DNA of 23,860 nucleotides, taken from Lactiplantibacillus paraplantarum. Its GTDB lineage: Bacteria; Bacillota; Bacilli; Lactobacillales; Lactobacillaceae. Both the position numbers and the translations under genes were made by a program. Below the pieces are notes generated by a model. It was not told where the DNA came from and did not search any database. It saw only the letters and a list, made by a program, of their open reading frames with translations. Location of the stretch: positions 1 through 23,860 of the forward strand of contig NZ_CP032749.1 in assembly GCF_003641145.1 (NCBI RefSeq). Reading direction: 5' to 3'. The number at the start of each line of letters is the position of its first letter. Position 1 is the first letter of the stretch. Positions 1 to 6,244 of the stretch are shown here, one piece after another.

Positions 1-164
1 CCGTTAATGGTCGCCCTCACCATTCATCACCAGCCTGATTGTCTAAGGCCTTATGTGATATAACCGGTTGTTATTGAAGTCGCACCGGTAAACGTGTCCC
101 CTTAATATTTATACTCTAGCTTGTCCCCTAGAATGGTCCGCGAGAAGCAATTGAATGTCAAGAC
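1..164. other. Noncoding stretch, no gene seen
   Basis: No convincing open frame or RNA gene is visible. There is a short inverted repeat, AATGGT (6-11) with ACCATT (20-25). If the molecule is circular, this joins the noncoding end of the window and would form a region of about 1.1 kb upstream of the partition operon. That joining is an inference. Confidence 0.5.
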
Positions 165-193
165 TTGCAATTTTAGAGTCTAGACCGTACAAT
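165..193 (+). promoter_or_regulatory. Promoter TTGCAA-17-TACAAT
   Basis: A -35 hexamer TTGCAA (165-170) is followed after exactly 17 bases by the -10 hexamer TACAAT (188-193), close to the sigma-A consensus. Transcription should start near position 200. The nearest downstream landmark is a terminator hairpin at 216-238, so the transcript would be only about 50 nt unless read-through occurs. Confidence 0.6.
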
Positions 194-199
194 TAATAC

Positions 200-250
200 A
201 TGGTTATTTGTGTTTCCCGCGAAGTAGAAGGTCGCGGGGCTTCTTTTGTA
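200..250 (+). ncRNA. Candidate very short RNA or attenuated leader
   Basis: The interval from the expected start of the promoter at 165-193 to the end of the terminator at 216-250 would give an RNA of about 50 nt, mostly one hairpin. An ATG lies at 200-202 and could be read leaderless for 25 codons, but the peptide resembles nothing I recognise. It could equally be an attenuated leader. Only the promoter and terminator are seen directly. Confidence 0.3.
216..250 (+). terminator. Rho-independent terminator
   Basis: CCCGCGA (216-222) pairs perfectly with TCGCGGG (232-238) around a 9-nt loop, followed by GCTTCTTTTG. It ends any transcript begun at the promoter just upstream. Confidence 0.7.
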
Positions 251-349
251 TATTCAGTTATTTTAGGTCTGGCTTAATTGCTAGGCCTTTTTTAATACAA
301 GGATATTGTAGCTCCTTATTAGGCGAGTGTCAACACTTTTTTAATTTAG

Positions 350-552
350 TCTACAAATCTACATATCTATTTATCTACATGTATTTATGTATACTCGTAT
401 ACAAATAGATAATAGTAAATAGAATGTATTTATTGCTGTTTAAACAAGCTTTTATGGTAGCTAAACTATCTACATATCTACATATCTACATGTACTCTTG
501 TATTTTAGTCTACATATGTTTTTGTATATTTGTATATTTATCTACATGTAGA
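350..552. repeat. TCTACAT direct repeats, probable partition site (parS-like)
   Basis: The heptamer TCTACAT occurs at 358, 374, 469, 477, 485, 509 and 541, with a variant TCTACAA at 350. The three copies at 469-491 have an 8-bp period. The last copy is half of a perfect 12-bp palindrome, TCTACATGTAGA (541-552), which ends four bases before the -35 of the parA promoter. Repeats directly upstream of a ParA gene with a small DNA-binding partner usually form the centromere and operator of small type Ib partition systems. Function is inferred from position and repeat pattern. Confidence 0.65.
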
Positions 553-555
553 CGT

Positions 556-584
556 TTGATAATCTGTGCTATATGAATTATAAT
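556..584 (+). promoter_or_regulatory. parA operon promoter TTGATA-17-TATAAT
   Basis: TTGATA (556-561), a 17-base spacer and TATAAT (579-584). Expected transcription start is near 591, which lies after the in-frame ATG at 573 and before the ATG at 609, and so settles the parA start. The adjacent repeats suggest autorepression by the partition proteins. Confidence 0.75.
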
Positions 585-608
585 AGTGAGATTAAGGGGG
601 CTAGCAGA

Positions 609-1439
609 ATGGTAAAAGTTATTACGTTTGGAAATTTCAAAGGTGGAACTGGAAAAACAACTAACAGCTGCATGATTTCATACAGACTAGCTAAACAAGG
701 ATACAAGGTACTACTAGCAGATTTAGACCCGCAGGCTAATGCAACCGCATTATATCTAAAGACTAAACAAGTTCAAAATAATGAGGTTGTTAAATTTGAT
801 AATACTTTAATGAATGCAATCAGCAATGATGATATAAGTACTATTGTTACTAAGATTCGTGACAATCTTTATTTGTTGCCCAGTTTTGCAGACTTTACAT
901 CATATCCAATTTTCTTAGAAAAGAAGTACCCGAACACAGATGACCAATATAAGCGAGCTAAACACTTTTCAAATTTGCTAGATAAAATTAAAGATGACTA
1001 CGATTACATTATCATTGATACGCCACCGACTGTTAGTGTATACACTGACTCAGCGTTAATGGCCTCAGACAGCGTTATAATTGTGCTTCAAACTCAAGAA
1101 CGGTCGTATGTAGGTGCTGAGGCCTTTATATCTTACCTGCAAGAGCTTGTCTCTAATTATGACGCAGATTTCAACATTGCAGGAATACTACCGGTTCTGC
1201 TAAAGAACAACAGCCAGGTTGATCAGTCGATACTAGAACAAGCCGAGGCTGAGTTTGACAAAGATAATATTTTTAAAAATGTTGTTAAAAATATGGAACG
1301 GCTAAAACGTTATGACATTATTGGCATTGTTGATCCAGATTTAAAAACACAAAAACATGATATGCATGATATGCGAGTAGATGCGCTATATAAGAAAATT
1401 ACAAATGAATTTGTTGAAAGGGTTGGTAAAGATGAGTAA
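609..1439 (+). CDS. parA: ParA-type partition ATPase
   Basis: A 276-residue Walker-type ATPase that drives plasmid partition, normally by dynamic binding to the nucleoid together with a centromere-bound partner. The deviant Walker A motif KGGTGKTT is at residues 11-18, the A' motif DLDPQANAT starts at residue 38, and the Walker B stretch YIIIDTPP is near residue 135. There is no N-terminal helix-turn-helix extension, so it is of the small (type Ib) class. I chose ATG 609 over ATG 573 because the promoter -10 lies at 579-584 and a Shine-Dalgarno AGGGGG sits at about 595-600. The 3' end overlaps the next gene by 8 bases, showing translational coupling. The reading frame is intact. Confidence 0.92.
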   Translation: MVKVITFGNFKGGTGKTTNSCMISYRLAKQGYKVLLADLDPQANATALYLKTKQVQNNEVVKFDNTLMNAISNDDISTIVTKIRDNLYLLPSFADFTSYPIFLEKKYPNTDDQYKRAKHFSNLLDKIKDDYDYIIIDTPPTVSVYTDSALMASDSVIIVLQTQERSYVGAEAFISYLQELVSNYDADFNIAGILPVLLKNNSQVDQSILEQAEAEFDKDNIFKNVVKNMERLKRYDIIGIVDPDLKTQKHDMHDMRVDALYKKITNEFVERVGKDE

Positions 1440-1740
1440 AGACCTGCTCAAGAAAAGCCTTAACTCAGATGTTACTCAAGTTCCGAAACCTAGCAATATA
1501 TTTTCGCGGGACATGAAAGTGAAAGCAAACACTAAAAAGTCTAAGCCTAAAACTACTACAATTAGATGCTCAGTTGAGACAGCCGATATGGTAAATGCAT
1601 TATCCGCAGTGCTTAATTTTAAAAGTGTGGATGAGATGCTTGAACACACAATTAATAGCACACTAGAAGGTTTAACAAATGAGGAACGTGCTGAATATCG
1701 AACGGTGAAGAAGATATATACTAGCAGACGCTCAAAATAA
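1432..1740 (+). CDS. Small partition or replication-associated DNA-binding protein
   Basis: A 102-residue protein starting at ATG 1432 inside the last codons of parA, with GAAAGGG just upstream as ribosome site. The N-terminal third is basic and probably disordered, with a KKSKPKTTT stretch. The middle (TTIRCSVETADMVNALSAVL) looks like a strand followed by helices in the manner of a ribbon-helix-helix DNA binder. The C-terminus is charged and basic. Small proteins in this position after parA on lactobacillus plasmids are often annotated as replication-associated or DUF5388 proteins. I infer that it is the centromere-binding partner acting on the TCTACAT repeats at 350-552. Confidence 0.75.
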   Translation: MSKDLLKKSLNSDVTQVPKPSNIFSRDMKVKANTKKSKPKTTTIRCSVETADMVNALSAVLNFKSVDEMLEHTINSTLEGLTNEERAEYRTVKKIYTSRRSK

Positions 1741-1811
1741 CTAGCAATAATCACAATTTAGATGGAATCGTTATACTATTAATAGTAGAGAGATAAATAG
1801 GAGGCTAACGC

Positions 1812-1982
1812 ATGAATGAAGAAGATAAAAAGAAAGAAGAACAACAAAGGTTGGCCGATAAAAAGTTTGAAGACTTCATCCAAGGAATTTACGATACTAA
1901 CAAGGAGCCTTCTAATGAGGACTGGCTAGATAATGTTGCCAGTGCAATGGTCCCTAATGAGGCCGATAAAGAGAAGAGATAA
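1812..1982 (+). CDS. Small acidic hypothetical protein (56 aa)
   Basis: A 56-residue frame opened by ATG 1812 behind a strong AGGAGG (1799-1804). It is highly charged: the first 20 residues are mostly Asp, Glu, Lys and Gln, followed by a FEDFIQGIYD segment and a WLDNVA segment. No membrane segment or known domain is seen. A TATACT hexamer at about 1770-1775 may be its -10. Its stop TAA (1980-1982) lies just before the ATG of the next gene at 1989, so the two are probably cotranscribed. I do not recognise the family. Confidence 0.6.
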   Translation: MNEEDKKKEEQQRLADKKFEDFIQGIYDTNKEPSNEDWLDNVASAMVPNEADKEKR

Positions 1983-1988
1983 TGAAAA

Positions 1989-2231
1989 ATGTTCGGAAGT
2001 TTATTACAATTATTAGGACTATCAAGATGGTATCATCACGAACAACACGCTGATAGGTCGAATGCTCGTAAAGCTAGTGGTCAGTCAGCCTTCTCATACG
2101 ATGACCTCAAAGGATTACGCAAGTTGGCATTCTGGCTGTTTGTATTCAGTTTGTTCTTAAATTGGGGCATGTTCGGCGCTATTATGCTGATTGCATGGCT
2201 GGCAATGTGGGCAATAAGTATAATCTTTTAG
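1989..2231 (+). CDS. Small membrane protein (80 aa)
   Basis: An 80-residue frame starting 6 bases after the stop of the preceding small gene. The first 40 residues are hydrophilic and rich in His and Ser, apart from a short hydrophobic start. Residues about 46-80 are strongly hydrophobic (LAFWLFVFSLFLNWGMFG, then AIMLIAWLAMWAISIIF) and form one long or two short membrane helices. The ribosome site is weak (AGAGAAGAGA), consistent with coupling to the upstream gene. A bidirectional terminator follows at 2246. Function unknown. Confidence 0.6.
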   Translation: MFGSLLQLLGLSRWYHHEQHADRSNARKASGQSAFSYDDLKGLRKLAFWLFVFSLFLNWGMFGAIMLIAWLAMWAISIIF

Positions 2232-2245
2232 TTTTGCTATAAATT

Positions 2246-2280
2246 AAAAGCTATCTCAAATTACTGAGGTAGCTTTTTTA
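2246..2280. terminator. Bidirectional terminator between convergent genes
   Basis: AGCTATCTCA (2249-2258) pairs with TGAGGTAGCT (2265-2274) with a single non-Watson-Crick position; A-rich sequence precedes and T-rich follows. It serves both the plus-strand small genes and the minus-strand gene ending at 2293. Confidence 0.75.
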
Positions 2281-2292
2281 TGGTTGCTATAA

Positions 2293-2902
2293 TTATTGCA
2301 TTGGGTCTCCCGGTGCATGAATTTTACCTGTAGAACTAACTCCCCAAGAAAGTCCGTCATCGTTGACAAAGCTCCAGTTACCGTTCTCTCCTTTGATGGT
2401 CTCAAGCTCGTCTAACGAATACCCTCCAAAACTATCAACATTATCAGAATCCGCCCAATTCTTTAAGACTTGCCTAGCCTGGGATTCAGTTAAGGCTGTA
2501 GAACTAGTTGTAGACTGAGTAGAAGAAGACTCTGATGAACTAGAGTTTTCGACTGATGAACTACTTTCAGAGGAATCTGTGTCATCATTAGTAGAGTTTG
2601 CCGTTGTGTCCTTATTTTTAGTAATTAATTTTTGTTCAGTCGAATTATTTGAACTGGCAATGTTATGTGTAAATTTAGTATAGGCCAACTTATTGTCAGA
2701 GTTCAGGTACTCAATGTAGCCCTCACCTAAAGTACCTTGTTCGGGCATCTTTTGAAATAGCTGGTTGATGCTCTTTGTCTCACCGGCCTTGATTGTTAGA
2801 GTGCCTGTTTTATCAGATATAATTTTATTTGATGGCAGGACGCAAATGAATTTAGATTGGTCAAATTTGATGTTCTTATTCGTGCTATTCTTAATGGTAG
2901 CA
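2293..2902 (-). pseudogene. 5'-truncated gene for an exported Ser-rich protein (protein A)
   Basis: The minus frame is open from the IS30 end at about 2902 down to the stop at 2293, roughly 200 codons, without a start or export signal. An internal ATG at 2748 would give only 151 residues. Part 1 (2902 to about 2640) looks like a beta-rich domain with KNSTNKNIKF and LTIKAGETKSINQLF. Part 2 is a Ser/Asp/Thr-rich linker. Part 3 is a 65-residue C-terminal domain beginning TESQARQVLKNWADS. That last domain is repeated in the protein encoded at 4085-4807. The missing 5' part is not found on the other side of the IS30, so the insertion was accompanied by a deletion or rearrangement. Function unknown. 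Confidence 0.7.
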
Positions 2903-3999
2903 GGGCGAATTTACAATTGAAATGCAACACAAAATAAAAAAATAAACCCATACCGGGTAGAATATGTTTAACGACCAAATCAAACAATTCGAGGTATCCG
3001 GTATGAGCTATAAACATCTTACTATAAAAGAACGTGAAATACTTATGTTTTTACGAGCTAAGGGGTTATCTATCCGGGCTGTTGCGTTACGGCTGGGGCG
3101 AAATCCAAGCACTATTTCACGGGAGTTAAAACGTTGTGCAGGTAATTATTCCCAAAGCAAAGCAGATAATGACTATCATCAAAAGCGGCAGAATTGTCAC
3201 AAGAAGCGGCTATTAGACAGCCATCCACAATTACGCCGTCAAATTGTTCATTACATCTTAGATCTGCACTGGTCACCAGAGCAGATTACCGCTCGCTTTA
3301 ATAAGGAACATCAATGGTGTGTTAGCTACAACACAATTTACCGTCATATCTATCAACACAATTTAGGTGAGAAGTACTCCTCACGTGGTGATACCGGTAT
3401 TCAGCGCCATCTCAGACATAAACATCGGACTCGGCATTCAAAGAATACTAGACGACATCGAGAAGTACAGACCGACTATATCTCGATCCATGAGCGCCCT
3501 GGTTTTATCAACCAGCGTCAACGTATAGGTGACTGGGAAATTGATACTGTGATTGGTCGAACGGGTCACTCCATCCTTTTAACGGTTGTCGATCGGCTTA
3601 GTCGGCTTACGCTTATCAAAAAGGTTGTGCAAAAGGACTCGCAGGAGATAAATAAAGGCTTAGTTGAACTGTTAGGGGCCATTCCTAAAGAATTTGTTCA
3701 TTCTATTACACCAGATCATGGGACCGAATTTCTTCATCTTGATGAAATCAGCGAAAGGTTAGGTGTTACTGTCTATTGGCCCGATCCATATTCGCCTGAA
3801 CAGCGTGGAACAAATGAGAATACAAATGGATTAATCCGGGAATATTTTCCCAAGCGAACAGATATTGATAATTATACAGAACAGGACGTTGAACACTGCC
3901 AAAAGCAGTTAAATCAACGTCCTCGCAAAGTGTTAAACTATGAAACCCCATATGAAGTATTTTTTGACAAACCGTTGCACTTAGTTCGACAATTCGCCC
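2903..3999 (+). mobile_element. IS30-family element, copy 1
   Basis: The ends carry GGGCGAATT (2903-2911) and its complement AATTCGCCC (3991-3999). The imperfect inverted repeat extends inward for about 25 bases, with TGCAAC (left) and GTTGCA (right). It is about 1.1 kb, normal for IS30. The flanking triplets (GCA left, GTC right) do not match, so no target duplication is seen. It belongs to a different subgroup from the two other IS30 copies, judged by its ends and transposase. Confidence 0.8.
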
Positions 4000-4016
4000 G
4001 TCTAAAAAACGCCTAG
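3003..4016 (+). CDS. IS30-family transposase (copy 1)
   Basis: A DDE transposase of 337 residues from ATG 3003. It has an N-terminal helix-turn-helix (GLSIRAVALRLGRNPSTISR) and the DDE core seen as GDWEIDTVIG, TPDHGTEF and ERGTNENTNG. It moves the element by cut-and-paste or circle formation. The start at 3003 follows GAGG (2991-2994); an upstream ATG at 2964 has no better ribosome site. The start codon lies in the right arm of a hairpin (2949-2959 with 2995-3005). The frame runs past the inverted repeat and takes its last five or so codons and stop from flanking DNA, which happens to be a terminator hairpin. The catalytic region looks intact. Confidence 0.9.
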   Translation: MSYKHLTIKEREILMFLRAKGLSIRAVALRLGRNPSTISRELKRCAGNYSQSKADNDYHQKRQNCHKKRLLDSHPQLRRQIVHYILDLHWSPEQITARFNKEHQWCVSYNTIYRHIYQHNLGEKYSSRGDTGIQRHLRHKHRTRHSKNTRRHREVQTDYISIHERPGFINQRQRIGDWEIDTVIGRTGHSILLTVVDRLSRLTLIKKVVQKDSQEINKGLVELLGAIPKEFVHSITPDHGTEFLHLDEISERLGVTVYWPDPYSPEQRGTNENTNGLIREYFPKRTDIDNYTEQDVEHCQKQLNQRPRKVLNYETPYEVFFDKPLHLVRQFARLKNA

Positions 4017-4032
4017 TGTTTTAATACTAGGC
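4004..4032 (-). terminator. Terminator of the minus-strand gene at 4085-4807
   Basis: GCCTAGT (4011-4017) pairs perfectly with ACTAGGC (4026-4032). On the minus strand the stem is followed by GTTTTTTAG. It lies about 50 bases after the stop at 4085, and directly abuts the right end of IS30 copy 1. Confidence 0.7.
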
Positions 4033-4084
4033 TCACGTAGCTCTCAGACTTTTATAGGAAGGTTATGAGGGCCTTTTTAATATT

Positions 4085-4807
4085 CTATTGGCCAGGAAGA
4101 GCAACTTTTCCATTGGGCAGGACAAGCCAAAATGTTCCATCTTTAGCAGTAAAATGCCAACCATTGTTACTATCTTCTGTCCCAACTAGTTCATCCAGTG
4201 TACTCCCGGCAAAAGATGCAATATCATTTGAATCTGCCCACTTACCTAAGATTTCCCTTGCTTGTGATTCAGTCATAGATTCTGACTCAGATGCATCCGA
4301 ATCAGAGCTCGTGTCAGAAGAGTCTAAGTTAGAGACATTCTCAGAATAATAATTGATTGACATCTTTTCTTGCCACTGAGCGGGGTTATGTCCCTTTACT
4401 TTTGCCACTTTATCTACCACTTGTCTGCACCAGTTTTTGTTGCTTATATCAATAGCATACATTGACTTATTTGGTGCATTGTCGACTGATTCAAGATAGC
4501 AGAAATGGGTCTTATGTGTCTTTAAGTCTTTGATAGGAAAGACATATCTCTTGGTACGTGTGTTTTTATATAAATAAACTACCTTATCGTTAGTTGACAT
4601 TACAAGTGGGTGTGCGACGCCATATGCAAATATAAAGCTATCCATAATTTTAGCGTTGTGTTCCCAGACTGTATCCGTATCCATACTGCCATCTGGCAAT
4701 TTAGTGACGTGCTTGTAAAGTCCCCAGATTGCAAGCAATAAAATAATAATGATAATGAACTTATGTGACTTTTTTGGTGTCGCTTCTTCCTTCTTTTCTT
4801 CTTGCAA
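4085..4807 (-). CDS. Membrane-anchored Ser/Asp-linker protein (protein B)
   Basis: A 240-residue protein with a TTG start at 4807, supported by GGAGG (4821-4817) nine bases upstream. The N-terminus is a charged, Lys/Glu-rich 16 residues, then a membrane helix (about 18-34, FIIIIILLLAIWGLYKHV), an uncleaved anchor that places the rest outside. Residues about 45-150 form an unrecognised extracellular domain with four cysteines or fewer. A Ser/Asp linker (SDTSSDSDASESES) follows, then a C-terminal domain starting TESQAREILGKWADS. This last domain is the same as in the truncated gene at 2293-2902. A TATACT -10 lies at 4858-4853. Where its -35 should be, IS30 copy 2 begins, so expression may have changed. 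Confidence 0.7.
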   Translation of the reverse strand: MQEEKKEEATPKKSHKFIIIIILLLAIWGLYKHVTKLPDGSMDTDTVWEHNAKIMDSFIFAYGVAHPLVMSTNDKVVYLYKNTRTKRYVFPIKDLKTHKTHFCYLESVDNAPNKSMYAIDISNKNWCRQVVDKVAKVKGHNPAQWQEKMSINYYSENVSNLDSSDTSSDSDASESESMTESQAREILGKWADSNDIASFAGSTLDELVGTEDSNNGWHFTAKDGTFWLVLPNGKVALPGQ

Positions 4808-4877
4808 GACTAAATTCCTCCAATATTTTTGAGCTATTTAAAACCTTATGAAAGTATAACATTGTTTTTGAGACTAG

Positions 4878-5918
4878 GTAGATTGTAAAATTAATCCGAA
4901 CGCTGTTCGGACAAAAAAGATCAGCTTCCTTTAAAATGGTGTTTACCACAAACCCATCTTTTAGGAGCTGATCTTTTGTCTAGTATAACCTATTCCGAAC
5001 GAATTAAAATCGAAACCTTTTGTGAACTAGGGCCGTCCAATATCCAAATGGGCGTTCGGCTGAACCGATCACCGTCAACAATTTCTTATGAATTATCTCG
5101 ATGTCAACCTTATCAGGCTAAATTAGCACAAACAGATGCCGAATACAAGCGATCACGATGTGGTCGGAAAACTAAGCTGAGCGATGAGTTAAAGCAAAAA
5201 ATTCTCAACCATTTACGTCTAAGCTGGTCACCAGGAATGATTGCTCACGAATTTAAACTAGCTACTAAATCTATTTATAATTGGCTAAATCAGGGGAGAA
5301 TTGGTTTCTCCTTGAATGATCTACCTGAACATGGCGTACGCCAACGGCGTAACGTTGACCAACGATCCAAATATAATCAATCTTTGGGGCGATCAATTGA
5401 ACAGCGTCCCATGATGATTAATCAACGTAAGCGCATCGGCGATTTTGAACTAGATACAGTCGTTGGTCCTCGTGGGCATAGTAAGGCAGTTTTATTAACT
5501 TTAATCGATCGCAAATCACGGTTCCTTTGGGCATACCGGTTAAAAGATCGGACGGCAGCGACTGTTAATGAAGCCCTAACTAAGTTCCTAACCACTTTTA
5601 ATGGTCCGGTGCACAGCTTTACTGTGGACCGTGGCACTGAGTTTAGTGGGCTAGTATCACTTGAATCACAATATGGTATTAAGACCTATTACTGCCATGC
5701 TTATACGCCAGCTGAACGTGGTAGTAATGAACGCTTTAATCGGAATTTACGTTATTTTTATCCTAAAGGGACTCGTTTTGAGCACATTAGTGCTCAAGAT
5801 TTAACGACGACGTTACTCCAAATTAACCAGCGACCGCTTAAAATACTCGACTGGCAAACACCGTATCAGGTTATGCTGACAAATTTGTCCAAAAATTCGG
5901 ATTAAATTTGCAATCTAC
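4878..5918 (+). mobile_element. IS30-family element, copy 2 (ISLpl1-like)
   Basis: The left end GTAGATTGTAAAATTAATCC (from 4878) and the right end, read on the minus strand from 5918 as GTAGATTGCAAATTTAATCC, form an inverted repeat of about 24 bases with few mismatches. Length is about 1.04 kb. Size, ends and transposase resemble ISLpl1-type elements of lactobacilli; that name is from memory of the family, not a search. The left flank is the promoter of the gene at 4085-4807 and the right flank is a truncated IS3 orfA. No convincing target duplication is seen. Confidence 0.85.
4976..5905 (+). CDS. IS30-family transposase (copy 2)
   Basis: A 309-residue DDE transposase, full length for this group. 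It starts with TTG at 4976, eight bases after AGGAG (4963-4967). The N-terminal helix-turn-helix contains NIQMGVRLNRSPSTISYEL. The catalytic core shows GDFELDTVVG, TVDRGTEF and ERGSNERFNRNLR. The stop lies inside the right inverted repeat. The ribosome site and start are in the right arm of a 15-bp hairpin whose left arm is at 4915-4930. About 50% similar by eye to copy 3 and clearly more distant from copy 1. Confidence 0.92.
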   Translation: MSSITYSERIKIETFCELGPSNIQMGVRLNRSPSTISYELSRCQPYQAKLAQTDAEYKRSRCGRKTKLSDELKQKILNHLRLSWSPGMIAHEFKLATKSIYNWLNQGRIGFSLNDLPEHGVRQRRNVDQRSKYNQSLGRSIEQRPMMINQRKRIGDFELDTVVGPRGHSKAVLLTLIDRKSRFLWAYRLKDRTAATVNEALTKFLTTFNGPVHSFTVDRGTEFSGLVSLESQYGIKTYYCHAYTPAERGSNERFNRNLRYFYPKGTRFEHISAQDLTTTLLQINQRPLKILDWQTPYQVMLTNLSKNSD

Positions 5919-6138
5919 CCAGAACTATTTTTAATTTCAATTCACTTGGATATTTTCCCATGAGTCGATGCCGCAGGCCATCAATCCCTTGTAATCCATA
6001 ACGCTTTACCCATCGGCTTACTTGACTATGTTCAACTCCATATTTTCTTTGAACGGCATTAGGAGCCATTCCCTGAGTAACTAGACCAATGTAAAACAAC
6101 TTCCCTTTAATCGTATAGCGAGAACCTTTTCTGCCCAT
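5902..6138 (-). pseudogene. IS3 orfA fragment (helix-turn-helix part)
   Basis: A 78-residue frame from ATG 6138, with AAGGAGGAG as ribosome site. The sequence (YTIKGKLFYIGLVTQGMAP, then NAVQRKYGVEHSQVSRWVKR) is the N-terminal helix-turn-helix domain of an IS3 OrfA. It compares with QSIARDLQINKNVIHQWKRL in the complete element. OrfA proteins of this type have 170-230 residues. The last residues (GRLQI) are encoded by the IS30 inverted repeat. It cannot support transposition. Confidence 0.8.
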
Positions 6139-6210
6139 AGAAAAACTCCTCCTTAGGTAGGCAAGCTTTGATTATTTGCTTGTCTACCCAAAGAGGAGTA
6201 TATCCTACTG
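5919..6210 (-). mobile_element. Truncated IS3-family element (5' end only)
   Basis: It consists of the start of an IS3 orfA (6138 to about 5919), the upstream hairpin (about 6143-6197) and a TATACT promoter hexamer at about 6199-6204. The arrangement matches the complete IS3 element at 21625-23310, but the sequence is clearly different. The rest has been lost at the right end of IS30 copy 2. Confidence 0.7.
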
Positions 6211-6244
6211 AATATTTAGGTTTGGTGTTTTTATTTTTTATTTT

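Noticed and set aside
208..408. A 66-codon plus-strand frame
   Set aside because: It runs over a terminator hairpin and the TCTACAT repeats, and has no ribosome site.
469..491. CRISPR-like array
   Set aside because: Repeats are only 7 bases with a period of 8, no spacers of normal length and no cas genes; a partition site explains them better.
1476..1754. A 92-codon hydrophobic frame antisense to the small partition gene
   Set aside because: It is the complement of Lys/Thr-rich codons and has no ribosome site.
2964..3002. Earlier ATG for the IS30 copy 1 transposase
   Set aside because: It has no ribosome site and the extra 13 residues do not fit the family start; ATG 3003 has GAGG upstream.
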